From NCBI GenBank assembly GCA_934153945.1, contig CAKPFM010000002.1:82305-146304 (forward strand): DNA of 64,000 nt, given 5' to 3'. Under the pieces are notes generated by a model. It made no database searches. It saw only the letters and a list, made by a program, of their open reading frames with translations, and was not told where the DNA came from. Positions 37,251-46,639 of the stretch are shown here, one piece after another; position 1 is the stretch's first letter; each line of letters begins with the position of its first letter. Source of the stretch: an uncultured Bacilli bacterium. Its GTDB lineage: Bacteria; Bacillota_I; Bacilli_A; RF39; UBA660. The translations under genes were made by a program, and so were the position numbers.

Positions 37251-38318
37251 ATGCATATAACAGAAGAAGAATTAAAAGAGTATTTTGAATTAAAAAATAA
37301 TTTTGAAAACAACAATTTAAAATTAACAGAACAAGATTTGATATTAGTAAATAAAGTTAATAGTCATGTTAGAACTTGTCCAGATTGTATGAATAAATAT
37401 AACGGTAAAGAAAATGAAAAAGATGAAATGGAAACTCTTACAGAGGAATATGGAATAGATTTCAAAAATATTAAACATATAAGACTACAAAATGGAGAAG
37501 AATATTATAAATTATATGACATGAGATTAAATAAAGACTATTTATTAGAACAAGAAAATAAGAGTAAAAATTTAAGTGAAGAATTTAAAGAAATACAAAA
37601 AAATATTAAGGAAGCACAAAAGTATTCAGGTGAAACAAATGCTTCTGAAGTATTTAGGTATCAATTAATGCATACAAATAATGGGAAAAAATTGTATTCA
37701 GTAGATGAGGTAGAAAATAATCCTGACTTATTAGCTAATATAAATCAAGAACAAATGAAAGCTATTTCAACTTTACTTAAAAATAAAGATAAATTGCAAT
37801 TAATTAGTATTAATGTTGAAACGGGTATAGCTATAGATCATAATCATGAAATAATAGTAGCAGAGCTTAATGAAAAAACGCATCAATATGAAATAAATAG
37901 ACCACAAGAATATCAATATGATACAGAAACAATAAATTCTAATGAAATGTTAGAAGATATGGATTTATTAGATATAGATTCATATGATATAGTAATTACT
38001 GATGATGTACCAACTATTGTTAATGGTGAAAATTTGGATCCAGCTAGAGTTAAATTTTTCTATGAATATCCAGAGGCTTTAGATAAACAAACTCTAAGCA
38101 AAAAGGAACGACTTGCTTATTTAATAGCAGTTAAAAAATTTCAATTAATAAAAGAAGCAAAAAAAAGAGAAATAGAAAAAGTTGATAATAAGAAATATGT
38201 CAAAACAAAAAGAAATTTATTTAATCAAACGGGATTTACAAATACAATTCTACTATCTTTACTTACAGGGTTTGCTGGTGGAGTTATAACAACTATAATG
38301 TATATGATTATTAAATAA
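37251..38318 (+). CDS. Tail-anchored protein with CPDC motif, unknown
   Basis: 355 aa. The N-terminus is helical and carries HVRTCPDCMNKY, like the zinc-finger part of anti-sigma or thiol-sensing proteins. The middle is acidic with beta segments (LQLISINVETGIAIDHNHEI). A single hydrophobic segment near the C-terminus (TILLSLLTGFAGGVITTIMYMII) makes it tail-anchored with the bulk in the cytoplasm. Not assigned. Confidence 0.6.
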   Translation: MHITEEELKEYFELKNNFENNNLKLTEQDLILVNKVNSHVRTCPDCMNKYNGKENEKDEMETLTEEYGIDFKNIKHIRLQNGEEYYKLYDMRLNKDYLLEQENKSKNLSEEFKEIQKNIKEAQKYSGETNASEVFRYQLMHTNNGKKLYSVDEVENNPDLLANINQEQMKAISTLLKNKDKLQLISINVETGIAIDHNHEIIVAELNEKTHQYEINRPQEYQYDTETINSNEMLEDMDLLDIDSYDIVITDDVPTIVNGENLDPARVKFFYEYPEALDKQTLSKKERLAYLIAVKKFQLIKEAKKREIEKVDNKKYVKTKRNLFNQTGFTNTILLSLLTGFAGGVITTIMYMIIK

Positions 38319-38397
38319 TACAGTTTAAAAGCTGTATTTTTTTGACAAAATTTTTAATCTATAAATGTTAGTATATAAAACATTTAAGGAGGAAATT

Positions 38398-39282
38398 ATG
38401 AATTATTATGAAAATATAAGGGAAGAATTAATAAATAATGAAGTATATAAAAAAGTAAAAGATTATAGTAAAAATAGAAGTGACTTGAAAACTTATTATA
38501 ATGTAGGAAAAATGTTAAGTGAAGCAGGAAAGCATTATGGAGAAGGTATTATAAAAGAATATTCTAAAAAACTGACAAATGAATTAGGCAAAGGATACAC
38601 ATTATCTAGTTTAAAGAGATTTAGACAATTTTATATTTTATTAACAAAAGGTGCGACAATGTCGCACCAATTAACTTGGAGTCATTATTCAGAATTGTTA
38701 CCAGTGAATAATATTGATAAAATAAATTACTATATAAAAATAACAGAAGAACAAAATTTATCAGTAAGAAAATTGAGAGATAAAATAAAAAATAATGAAT
38801 ATGAGAGATTAGATAATAAAACAAAAGAAAAATTAAAGAAAGAAGAAAAATTACAAGTACAAGATTTAGTAAAGAATCCTATCATATTAAAAATAGATAA
38901 AGAAATAATAAAAGAAAAGGCATTACAACAATTGATATTAGAAGATATGAGTAGCTTTTTAAAAGAATTAGGTAATGGATTTAGTTATATTGATAATGAA
39001 TATAAAATAAAAATAGGAAATAACTACAATTATATAGATTTGTTATTATTTAATTATATATATAATTGTTTTATAGTTATTGAATTAAAAGTAACGGAGT
39101 TAAAAAAAGAACATATAGGACAAATAGAAACATATATGAACTATATAGATAAAAACTTAAAAACAATAAATCAAGATAAAACAATAGGAATAATTATAAC
39201 AAAAAAAGATAATAAATTTATAATGGAATATTGTAGTGATAAAAGAATACTAAATACAACGTATGAATTACAAGAAATTTAA
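38398..39282 (+). CDS. PDDEXK nuclease of the YhcG/DUF1016 family
   Basis: 294 aa from ATG 38398 (AAGGAGG site). The N-terminal DUF1016 part (TYYNVGKMLSEAGKHYGEGI; LKRFRQFY; LTWSHYSELL) is followed by a C-terminal nuclease domain with YIDLLLFNYIYNCFIVIELKV, which supplies D...ExK. Members are linked to defence and mobile DNA, with a role that is not settled. The gene contains a perfect 19-bp GC-rich palindrome (38650-38668). It stands alone between fabG-side genes and the infC operon. Confidence 0.85.
   Translation: MNYYENIREELINNEVYKKVKDYSKNRSDLKTYYNVGKMLSEAGKHYGEGIIKEYSKKLTNELGKGYTLSSLKRFRQFYILLTKGATMSHQLTWSHYSELLPVNNIDKINYYIKITEEQNLSVRKLRDKIKNNEYERLDNKTKEKLKKEEKLQVQDLVKNPIILKIDKEIIKEKALQQLILEDMSSFLKELGNGFSYIDNEYKIKIGNNYNYIDLLLFNYIYNCFIVIELKVTELKKEHIGQIETYMNYIDKNLKTINQDKTIGIIITKKDNKFIMEYCSDKRILNTTYELQEI
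38650..38668. repeat. Perfect 19-bp palindrome within the DUF1016 gene
   Basis: GGTGCGACA-A-TGTCGCACC, nine-base arms with one central base, coding GATMSHQ just before LTWSHY. Its GC content is far above the surrounding gene. Confidence 0.85.
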
Positions 39283-39295
39283 GAATAAAAAATGC

Positions 39296-39324
39296 TTGAC
39301 AAACATATATTAACTATGTATAAT
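39296..39324 (+). promoter_or_regulatory. Promoter of the infC-rpmI-rplT operon
   Basis: TTGACA (39296-39301), a 17-bp spacer and TATAAT (39319-39324): a consensus sigma-70 type promoter. Confidence 0.9.
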
Positions 39325-39339
39325 ATTGGTGTATTAAAA

Positions 39340-39448
39340 AAGGAAAGAAGTGTACCTACACTCACCCGATTGCAAAAAGTAATGGGTAAATGCCGATAAA
39401 TTTATTTATTAGGGATTTTAAGTGGGTACATTTTGTATCCACTTTTTT
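39340..39448 (+). promoter_or_regulatory. L20-type leader with attenuator before infC
   Basis: A ten-base stem (39421-39430 with 39434-39443) followed by Ts forms an intrinsic terminator 16 nt before the infC start. TGTACCTAC at 39351-39359 can pair with GTGGGTACA in the left arm of the terminator, giving a mutually exclusive antiterminator. Firmicutes infC operons are controlled by L20 binding to such leaders. The exact L20 site is not resolved here. Confidence 0.75.
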
Positions 39449-39463
39449 ATGGAGGTGTCAGGT

Positions 39464-39991
39464 ATCGCAAAAGAAAAAGATTTGTACATTAATGAACAAA
39501 TACGTGCAAAAGAAGTAATGGTTATTGGTCCAAAAGGTGAACAATTAGGTTTAAAACCAATTAAAGATGCTTTAACGTTAGCGTCCTATGCAGGGTTTGA
39601 TCTTGTTTTAATGAATCCAAATGCAACTCCAGCAGTTTGCAAAATTATGGATTACAATAAATTCAAATATGAAAACAAGAAAAGACAAAAAGAAAATTTA
39701 AAAAAGCAACGTGAAAGTAACTTAGAAACTAAAGAATATCGTTTATCAGTAACAATAGATAAGCATGACTTTGATACACGTGTTGTTAATTCAAAGAAGT
39801 ACTTAGAAAAAGGCCATAAAGTAAAAGTTTCAATTCGTTTTAAAGGAAGAGAAATGGCTCACCCTGAATTAGGAAAAGATGTTTTAATGAAGTTTGCTGA
39901 AGCACTAGTAGATGTAGCTGAAATAGAACAAAAACCTAAATTAGATGGTAAAATTATGGCTATGATGCTAATGCCAAAAAAAGAAAAATAG
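39464..39991 (+). CDS. infC: Translation initiation factor IF-3, probable AUC start
   Basis: 175 aa if started at ATC 39464 (AKEKDLYINEQIRAKEV). The GGAGGTG site (39451-39457) is correctly placed for it. The only upstream ATG (39449) overlaps that site and the terminator and lacks a ribosome site of its own. Rare AUU/AUC starts are a known trait of infC, used for autoregulation by IF-3. The N-domain, linker (YENKKRQKENLKKQRESN) and C-domain (KVKVSIRFKGREMAHPELG) are complete. IF-3 prevents premature subunit joining and checks the start codon. Confidence 0.93.
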   Translation: MAKEKDLYINEQIRAKEVMVIGPKGEQLGLKPIKDALTLASYAGFDLVLMNPNATPAVCKIMDYNKFKYENKKRQKENLKKQRESNLETKEYRLSVTIDKHDFDTRVVNSKKYLEKGHKVKVSIRFKGREMAHPELGKDVLMKFAEALVDVAEIEQKPKLDGKIMAMMLMPKKEK

Positions 39992-40001
39992 GAGGAAGAT
40001 T

Positions 40002-40193
40002 ATGCCAAAATTAAAAACACATAAAGGTACTGCAAAAGTAGTAAAACCAAGAAAAAATGATTTTAAAATAGGTACACCAGGATCAAGACATAACACTGGT
40101 AAGAAAAATGCTGCAAGTAACAGAAAATCAAGAAAAGGATCAATGTTAAGTACAGCTGATTACAGTAGAATAAAAGGAATATTAGGAAAATAA
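40002..40193 (+). CDS. rpmI: 50S ribosomal protein L35
   Basis: 63 aa, MPKLKTHKGTAKVVKPRKN and GKKNAASNRKSRKGSML, standard length. GGAGG site 5 nt after the infC stop; second gene of the operon. Confidence 0.95.
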   Translation: MPKLKTHKGTAKVVKPRKNDFKIGTPGSRHNTGKKNAASNRKSRKGSMLSTADYSRIKGILGK

Positions 40194-40208
40194 TAGAAGG
40201 AGGACATT

Positions 40209-40745
40209 ATGGCAAGAGTTAAAGGTGGAACAATTCATCGCGCAAGAAGAAAAAAAGTGATGAAATTATCAAAAGGATATTTTGGAAGTAAACATAGATT
40301 ATATAGAACTGCTAAAGAACAAGTAATGCATTCTTTAAAATATGCTTATAGAGATAGAAGACAAAACAAAAGAGACTTCAGAAAATTATGGATTACAAGA
40401 ATTAATGCTGCTTGTAGAATGAATGATATTAGTTATTCAAAATTCATTAATGGATTAAATAAAGCAGGTATTGAAATCAATAGAAAAATGTTATCAGAAT
40501 TAGCAATCGACGATGCAAAAGCATTTGCAAGTTTAGTAGTAATTGCTAAAGATGCATTAGCTGGTAAAACAGTTAAAACAGAAGTAAAATCTGAAGTAAA
40601 AGAAGCAAAAAAAGAAGTAAAATCAGAAGCTAAAGAAGATTTATCAAAATTAACTGTAGCAGAATTAAAAGAAATGGCAAAAGCTAAAAATATAGCTGGA
40701 GCTAGTACTATGAAAAAAGCAGAATTATTAGATGCTTTAAAATAA
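40209..40745 (+). CDS. rplT: 50S ribosomal protein L20 with C-terminal extension
   Basis: 178 aa against about 118 usual. Residues 1-118 are ordinary L20 ([39 protein letters not shown] core), essential for 50S assembly and autoregulator of the operon. A Lys/Glu repeat linker ([19 protein letters not shown]) then leads to [18 protein letters not shown] with [13 protein letters not shown], a Rho-N/SAP-like helical module that usually binds nucleic acid. The extension is in frame and unbroken. A short T-rich hairpin follows. Confidence 0.95.
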   Translation: MARVKGGTIHRARRKKVMKLSKGYFGSKHRLYRTAKEQVMHSLKYAYRDRRQNKRDFRKLWITRINAACRMNDISYSKFINGLNKAGIEINRKMLSELAIDDAKAFASLVVIAKDALAGKTVKTEVKSEVKEAKKEVKSEAKEDLSKLTVAELKEMAKAKNIAGASTMKKAELLDALK

Positions 40746-40836
40746 TCATTAACTTGATTATTTTTTTAATTTTTATGCATATAATTTATTGACTATCAAA
40801 CAAATGTATGTTATAAATATATCAGGATGTGATTGT

Positions 40837-41334
40837 ATGAGAGAATTATATATTGATTTTGATGGTGTTATATTAGACACAATAAATGAAGGATATTCAA
40901 GAATGGAAGAATTAAATTTAGATCCTAAAAATAGTGATGATTGCATTAAATTTTTTGGAACTTTAAATTGGAATGATTTTATTAAAAATACAAATGAAAT
41001 AAATGATAGTATATCATGTATTCAAAAACTAATAGATTCAAATAAATTTAGAGTATCAATTTTAACACATATAAATTCATTAGATGAAGCAATAGCTAAA
41101 GTAAATTATATAAGAAAATATTTTAAAGATATAACAATTATTCCAGTTCCTAAAAAAATAAGTAAAACCAAAATGGTACATAGTGAAGGGTCAATCTTAG
41201 TAGATGACTATGCTGGTAATTTACGAGAATGGGAATCAGCAAAAGGTATTGGAGTTAGATTTTCAACTAAAAGAAATGGTAAAGGATTTTTAGTAGTTGA
41301 TAAGTTAGATCAAATTTTAGATTTACCAATCTAA
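40837..41334 (+). CDS. HAD-family 5'-nucleotidase-like protein
   Basis: 165 aa from ATG 40837. LYIDFDGVILDT supplies the DxD nucleophile motif (motif I), VSILTHIN motif II and GSILVDDYAGNLREWESAKG motif IV with two Asp. This resembles the 5'(3')-deoxyribonucleotidase group (NT5C). It probably dephosphorylates a nucleotide or small phosphate ester. The longer frame to 40789 has no ribosome site. Confidence 0.75.
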   Translation: MRELYIDFDGVILDTINEGYSRMEELNLDPKNSDDCIKFFGTLNWNDFIKNTNEINDSISCIQKLIDSNKFRVSILTHINSLDEAIAKVNYIRKYFKDITIIPVPKKISKTKMVHSEGSILVDDYAGNLREWESAKGIGVRFSTKRNGKGFLVVDKLDQILDLPI

Positions 41335-41371
41335 AATTTTTTAGTATAATATTAGTTACTGAGGTGATAAT

Positions 41372-42679
41372 ATGTTTGAAAGTTTAGGAGATAGACTTCA
41401 AAATGTTGTAAGTAAAATAAAAGGATATGGAAAAATAACAGAAGATAATATAAGTGAAATAACTAGAGAAATTAGACTAGCACTTCTAGAAGCTGATGTT
41501 AACTATCAGGTAGTAAAAGAATTTATAAGTACAGTAAAAGAAAAAGCATTAGGAGAAGAAGTAGCAAAATCTTTAAAACCAGGAGAACAATTTGTTAAAA
41601 TAGTAAAAGATGAACTAGTAGAACTACTAGGTGGAGAAAAGAAAGATTTAAATATAAATGGAAATCCAGCAACATTAATGCTTGTTGGTCTACAGGGTTC
41701 AGGTAAAACAACTACTATATCTAAATTAGCAAATTATTTAAGAAAAAAATATAAAAAGAAACCACTATTAGTTGCTTGTGATATATATAGACCGGCAGCT
41801 ATAGATCAATTAAAACAACTAGGAAAAGAACTTAATATTCCTGTATACGATGAAGGAACAAATAATCCAGTAAATACTGTAAAAAATGCTATTAATTATG
41901 CTAAAGAAAATAATTTAGATTATGTACTAGTAGATACAGCAGGGCGCTTACATATTGATACAGAATTAATGGAAGAATTACAAAATATTAATAATAATGT
42001 TCCAATGGATGAAATATTATTAGTAGTAGATAGTATGACAGGTCAAGATGTTATAAATGTAATAAATGGTTTTAATGAAGCTTTACCACTAACAGGTGCT
42101 ATTTTAACAAAATTAGATGGTGATACTAGAGGTGGTGCAGCTTTATCTATTAGACACTTAACAAATATACCAATAAAATTTATTGGTGTAAGTGAAAAAA
42201 TGGATGGATTAGAAGAATTTTATCCAGAAAGAATGGCTACTCGTATTTTAGGTATGGGTGACATTATGACAATGCTAGAAAAGGCAGAATCAGTAATAGA
42301 TGAAGAAACAGCTATGAAAGCTGCCAAAAAAATGGAAAAGGGTACTTTTGATTTAGAAGATTTTCTAGAACAACTACATCAAATCAAAAAATTAGGACCT
42401 TTGGAAAATATAATAAAAATGCTACCAGGAGCTAAAAAAATTGGATTAAATAATGTAAATATAAATCCTAAAGATTTAGCTCACATAGAAGCAATAATAC
42501 AATCTATGACACCAAAAGAAAGAAAAAATCCAGATATACTAAAAGCTAGTAGAAAAATACGTATTGCTAAAGGTAGTGGCAGAAGTGTTGAAGAGGTAAA
42601 TAGATTATTAAAACAATTTGAAGAAATGAAAAAAATGATGAAAATGATGAAAAATGGTAATTTTAAAATGCCATTTTAG
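41372..42679 (+). CDS. ffh: Signal recognition particle protein Ffh
   Basis: 435 aa. N-domain, G-domain with VGLQGSGKTTTISKLA, DTAGRLHID, TKLDGDTRGGAALS, then the Met-rich M-domain ending KKMMKMMKNGNFKMPF. It binds signal sequences and 4.5S RNA and delivers ribosomes to FtsY. Confidence 0.96.
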   Translation: MFESLGDRLQNVVSKIKGYGKITEDNISEITREIRLALLEADVNYQVVKEFISTVKEKALGEEVAKSLKPGEQFVKIVKDELVELLGGEKKDLNINGNPATLMLVGLQGSGKTTTISKLANYLRKKYKKKPLLVACDIYRPAAIDQLKQLGKELNIPVYDEGTNNPVNTVKNAINYAKENNLDYVLVDTAGRLHIDTELMEELQNINNNVPMDEILLVVDSMTGQDVINVINGFNEALPLTGAILTKLDGDTRGGAALSIRHLTNIPIKFIGVSEKMDGLEEFYPERMATRILGMGDIMTMLEKAESVIDEETAMKAAKKMEKGTFDLEDFLEQLHQIKKLGPLENIIKMLPGAKKIGLNNVNINPKDLAHIEAIIQSMTPKERKNPDILKASRKIRIAKGSGRSVEEVNRLLKQFEEMKKMMKMMKNGNFKMPF

Positions 42680-42693
42680 AGGGTTATGGTTAA

Positions 42694-43419
42694 ATGAAAG
42701 AACAATTAAATAAATATAAAAAATTATTTCAAGAAATGATAAAAGATTTAAAAACAAAAGGAAATAGACATAAACAAATACCAAATGTTTTAACAACTTT
42801 AAGGTTATTAGCGCCTTTAATAATTATTCCAGCCTTTGCTTTGTCTAATTTTCCTTTAGCGTTTTCGAGTATTATAATATTTTCTCTAACAGATGCAGCA
42901 GATGGTTTTATAGCTAGAAAATTTAAATTAACTAGTGAATTAGGAAGAGATTTAGATGCTACAGCCGATAAGGTATTCGCTGGAACATTGTTAATATCTT
43001 TATGTACAATAAATCCAGTATATATAATTAGTTTAATATTAGAAGCATCAATAGGTTTAACATGTGCATATAAAAAAGCTCATAATGTAGATATGAGAAC
43101 ATGCATTAGTGGAAAATTAAAAACAATAATTCTTGATATTTTAGTAATATTAGGTATTGGTAGTATTTTTATAGATATACCAGATATTATTCTTAGTGTA
43201 ATGATATCTTTGACTACAGCACTACAAGCTATTACTTTAAAAGAGTACATAGAATATAAAGAACCATTTAAAGAAGACAAAATTACAAATATAGAAGAAA
43301 TAAAAAATGATGAAGAAGTAGAAGAAAATAATAAAGAAAAAACACTAGTTTTTCCAAAGTATTATACTAATCAGAATGAAAAGCAAAAGACATATGTAAA
43401 GTCAAAATTCAAAAAATAG
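42694..43419 (+). CDS. CDP-alcohol phosphatidyltransferase
   Basis: 241 aa with about five membrane segments. The catalytic signature is DGFIARKFKLTSELGRDLDATADK, split here as DGFIAR ... G ... D ... D; spacing fits DG(x2)AR(x8)G(x3)D(x3)D. Starts with PNVLTTLRL as in PgsA. A second family member, nearer to PgsA by gene order, is at 48450. This one might make phosphatidylglycerophosphate, cardiolipin or another phospholipid. An acidic C-terminal tail of about 55 aa is unusual. Only 14 nt after ffh. Confidence 0.8.
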   Translation: MKEQLNKYKKLFQEMIKDLKTKGNRHKQIPNVLTTLRLLAPLIIIPAFALSNFPLAFSSIIIFSLTDAADGFIARKFKLTSELGRDLDATADKVFAGTLLISLCTINPVYIISLILEASIGLTCAYKKAHNVDMRTCISGKLKTIILDILVILGIGSIFIDIPDIILSVMISLTTALQAITLKEYIEYKEPFKEDKITNIEEIKNDEEVEENNKEKTLVFPKYYTNQNEKQKTYVKSKFKK

Positions 43420-43481
43420 GAATAAACACATTCCTTTTTTTTATATATTCATATGATAAATTAGGTAAGGAGGAAATGATT

Positions 43482-43766
43482 ATGTTTTCAAATAGATGTT
43501 GCTCAAATAGACAAAATATGTTTGGATTTGGTATGAATCAAGGATTTACAGGAACTCCTATGATGGAACAACAAGTAGTAGAACCAACTATTACTAAATG
43601 TGTAGAACAAGAATTCTATCATGAAGTACCACATGTATGTCCAATACATACACATACTATCAACAAACACATTTATAAACACACTTATACTCCACAATAT
43701 ACTTGCTCAGAAGAATGTCAAGTAGAAAATATTGACTGTGGTAAATGTTCTGGATTTATGCAATAA
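43482..43766 (+). CDS. CotD-like spore coat-type protein
   Basis: 94 aa from ATG 43482; AAGGAGG is 8 nt upstream, while the ATG at 43476 is only 2 nt from it. Cys/His/Tyr-rich. EPTITKCVEQEFYHEVPHVC and PIHTHTINKHIYKHTY follow the CotD pattern (cysteine, then VPHxxPxHTTxxNHxxxxH). In Bacillus CotD is an inner spore-coat protein. The C-terminal Cys cluster (CSEECQVENIDCGKC) may cross-link or bind metal. Confidence 0.7.
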   Translation: MFSNRCCSNRQNMFGFGMNQGFTGTPMMEQQVVEPTITKCVEQEFYHEVPHVCPIHTHTINKHIYKHTYTPQYTCSEECQVENIDCGKCSGFMQ

Positions 43767-43848
43767 AAGGTAATTAATTTACCTTTTTAATTTTAAATAA
43801 TGTAGCAAATAAAATAATTATATGTTATTATTTTATTGAGGTAAAAAT

Positions 43849-44235
43849 ATGAAAGTTTTAACAATAAAAGAACCATGGGCTACATTAATAATAGATGGTT
43901 ATAAAAAATATGAATTTAGAAGTTGGAAAACAAAATATAGAGGTAAAATATTAATACATGCTGGTCTAACCCTAGAAAAAGATAATTTGGAAAAATTTAA
44001 AGCTTATAATTTAGATATTTCTAAAGGAGAAATTATAGGAGAAGCAGAACTAGTTGATTGTATATTGGTAGATGAAAAATTTAATCAAAAATTATTAAAA
44101 ATTGATCCCATTGTATATGGAAAAAGTAATCATATAATGCTATATGCATGGAAGTTAGAAAATGTAAAAAAGTATGAAACAAAAATACCAGTAAAAGGTA
44201 AATTAGGATTATGGAATTATGGTGATAAAAAATGA
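43849..44235 (+). CDS. ASCH domain protein
   Basis: 128 aa. LTIKEPWATLIIDGYKKYEF with RSWKTKYRGKILIHAG and IIGEAELVDC are typical of ASCH (PUA-like) domains, which are thought to bind RNA or modified nucleosides; some act as amidohydrolases on N4-acetylcytidine. Overlaps the next gene by 4 nt. Confidence 0.8.
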   Translation: MKVLTIKEPWATLIIDGYKKYEFRSWKTKYRGKILIHAGLTLEKDNLEKFKAYNLDISKGEIIGEAELVDCILVDEKFNQKLLKIDPIVYGKSNHIMLYAWKLENVKKYETKIPVKGKLGLWNYGDKK

Positions 44236-44693
44236 TTCGTTTAGAAAATTTTGAATTAGAAATATTAAATTTACATAATGAAATAGATAATAGTTTTTTT
44301 AATAAAATGAATAATGAGGAACAATTTAAGGAATATTTTGGAAAAGTTATATATAATGAAAATAATAGTGATAATATCTTTATGAAGAATTATTTAGTAA
44401 ATTATAATAGCAAAAAAATTGGATATGTTTATATATCAGATAAAGTGGAGAAAAATAATATAAGTGCAGTAACATTATATTATTACATTGATTCTGATTA
44501 TAGAAATAGAGGTATGGCAACAAATATAATAAAAGAACTTTTAAATTATTTAAAAAATAAAGAAAAAATCAATTATATAATATTAAATATACATAGAAAA
44601 AATATTCCAAGTATTAAAGTAGCAATACAAAATGGGTTTATAAAAAATATTGAGGATGAAGAAGAAATACAATTTGTACATAAATCTTTGTAA
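44232..44693 (+). CDS. GNAT family N-acetyltransferase
   Basis: 153 aa. YYIDSDYRNRGMATNIIKEL is the acetyl-CoA binding motif A (RxxGxA), followed by IILNIHRKNIPSIKVAIQNG (motif B). Substrate unknown. Overlaps the ASCH gene (ATGA), so the two may act together. Confidence 0.8.
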   Translation: MIRLENFELEILNLHNEIDNSFFNKMNNEEQFKEYFGKVIYNENNSDNIFMKNYLVNYNSKKIGYVYISDKVEKNNISAVTLYYYIDSDYRNRGMATNIIKELLNYLKNKEKINYIILNIHRKNIPSIKVAIQNGFIKNIEDEEEIQFVHKSL

Positions 44694-44731
44694 TTTTCTT
44701 CTTTTTTTGTTATAATTAATATGGTGATTAT

Positions 44732-46639
44732 ATGGCAAAATATGATGAAAGTTCAATAAAAATACTAGAAGGATTAGAAGCAGTAAGAAAACGCCCTGGT
44801 ATGTATATTGGATCAACAGACAAAAGAGGACTTCACCATTTAGTATGGGAAATTGTGGATAATGCAATAGATGAAGCAATAAATGGTTTTGGAAATAAAA
44901 TAAAAGTAACAATAAATGCTGATGACAGTATAACAGTAGAAGATGAAGGACGTGGAGTTCCAGTAGGAATGCATAGTAGTGGGAAGAGTACACCAGAAGT
45001 AATATACACTGTATTACATGCTGGAGGAAAATTTGAAGCCGGTGGATATAAAGTATCTGGTGGATTACACGGAGTAGGTGCATCAGTAGTTAATGCTTTA
45101 AGTAAATGGATGAAAGTTGAAATCAAAAAAGATGGATACGAATATGTCATTGAATTTGAAAACGGTGGACATGTAAAAAATGATTTAAAAAAAGTAGGAA
45201 AAACTGGTAAAACAGGTACAAAAGTAACATTTAAACCAGATGAAACAATATTTTCTACAACTCACTATTCATTTACTACAATATGTGAAAGAATGCAAGA
45301 AAGTGCCTTTTTATTAAAAGGATTAACCATAGAAGTAGAAGATGTGGCAGACAATAAAAAAGAAACATTTTATTATGAAAATGGCTTAGAGGCATTTGTA
45401 GATTATTTAAATGAAGATAAAGTAGCACTACATAAAACAGTACACTTTGAAGGATCAAAAGATAATATAAATGTTGAAGTAGCACTTCAATATACAGAAG
45501 GATATTCAGAAAATATTATATCATTTGTTAACAATGTAAAAACTGTGGATGGTGGTACACATGAAGTAGGTTTTAAGACAGCAATAACAAAAATATTCAA
45601 TGATTATGCAAAAAACAATGGTTTCTTAAAAGCAAAAGATAAAACATTTGAAGGACCAGATACAAGAGAAGGACTAACTGCAATAATTAGTTTACAAATA
45701 CCAGAAAATTTATTACAATTTGAAGGACAAACAAAAGGAAAATTAGGTACACCAATAGCCAGACCAATTGTAGAAAATATTGTATCTGAAAAATTATCAT
45801 TTTTTCTAGAAGAAAATAAACAAGTAGCAACATCAATAGTTGGAAAAATGATTAAATCAAAGAATGTTAGAGAAGCAGCAAGAAAAGCAAGAGATGAAGC
45901 TCGTAATGGAAAAGATAAGGGAAAAAAAGAAAAATTAATCAGTAGTAAACTAACTCCAGCCCAGGCTAAAAATCCAAAGATAAATGAATTATTCTTAGTC
46001 GAAGGTGATTCAGCCGGAGGATCAGCAAAAACTGGTAGAGATAGAAAATATCAAGCAATATTACCTTTAAGAGGTAAGGTTTTAAATACTGAAAAAACAA
46101 GAATGGAAGAAATATTTAAAAATGAAGAAATCAATACTATTATTCATACTATTGGTGCAGGAGTGGGTAGTGATTTTGATTTAAAAGATATTAACTATGA
46201 TAAAGTAATAATAATGACCGATGCCGATGATGATGGAGCTCACATTCAAATATTATTATTAACATTCTTCTATAGATATATGAAACCTTTAATAGAAGCA
46301 GGTCACTTATATATAGCTTTGCCACCATTATATAAAGTAGAAAGTGGTAAGGACATTGAATATGCATGGGAAGAATCTGATAGACAAGCAATAATTGATA
46401 AATTAAATGGTAAAAAATATAAAATCAGTAGATATAAAGGACTTGGTGAAATGGATGCTAATCAATTATGGGAAACAACAATGAATCCAGAAACTAGAAG
46501 TATGATAAGAGTAAGTATAGGTGATGCTGCTCTAGCAGAAAAAAGAGTAAGTATATTAATGGGTGATAAAGTAGAACCTCGTAAAGAATGGATAGAAGAA
46601 AACGTAGAATTTTCTATGGAAGATAATTACGAAATATAA
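44732..46639 (+). CDS. parE: DNA topoisomerase IV subunit B
   Basis: 635 aa. GHKL ATPase motifs (EIVDNAIDEA, DEGRGVPVG, GGLHGVGASVVNALS), transducer, and TOPRIM (LVEGDSAGGSAKTGRDR, TDADDDGAHI). The wording KYQAILPLRGKVLNTEKTRM and INTIIHTIGAGVGSDFDL favours ParE over GyrB. ParC is not next to it in the window; a 105-aa gene follows instead. It decatenates daughter chromosomes. Confidence 0.9.
   Translation: MAKYDESSIKILEGLEAVRKRPGMYIGSTDKRGLHHLVWEIVDNAIDEAINGFGNKIKVTINADDSITVEDEGRGVPVGMHSSGKSTPEVIYTVLHAGGKFEAGGYKVSGGLHGVGASVVNALSKWMKVEIKKDGYEYVIEFENGGHVKNDLKKVGKTGKTGTKVTFKPDETIFSTTHYSFTTICERMQESAFLLKGLTIEVEDVADNKKETFYYENGLEAFVDYLNEDKVALHKTVHFEGSKDNINVEVALQYTEGYSENIISFVNNVKTVDGGTHEVGFKTAITKIFNDYAKNNGFLKAKDKTFEGPDTREGLTAIISLQIPENLLQFEGQTKGKLGTPIARPIVENIVSEKLSFFLEENKQVATSIVGKMIKSKNVREAARKARDEARNGKDKGKKEKLISSKLTPAQAKNPKINELFLVEGDSAGGSAKTGRDRKYQAILPLRGKVLNTEKTRMEEIFKNEEINTIIHTIGAGVGSDFDLKDINYDKVIIMTDADDDGAHIQILLLTFFYRYMKPLIEAGHLYIALPPLYKVESGKDIEYAWEESDRQAIIDKLNGKKYKISRYKGLGEMDANQLWETTMNPETRSMIRVSIGDAALAEKRVSILMGDKVEPRKEWIEENVEFSMEDNYEI

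Noticed and set aside
44583..45485. Long Leu/His-rich minus-strand frames opposite parE
   Set aside because: They mirror AT-rich codon bias of the true gene, have no ribosome site and no family features.
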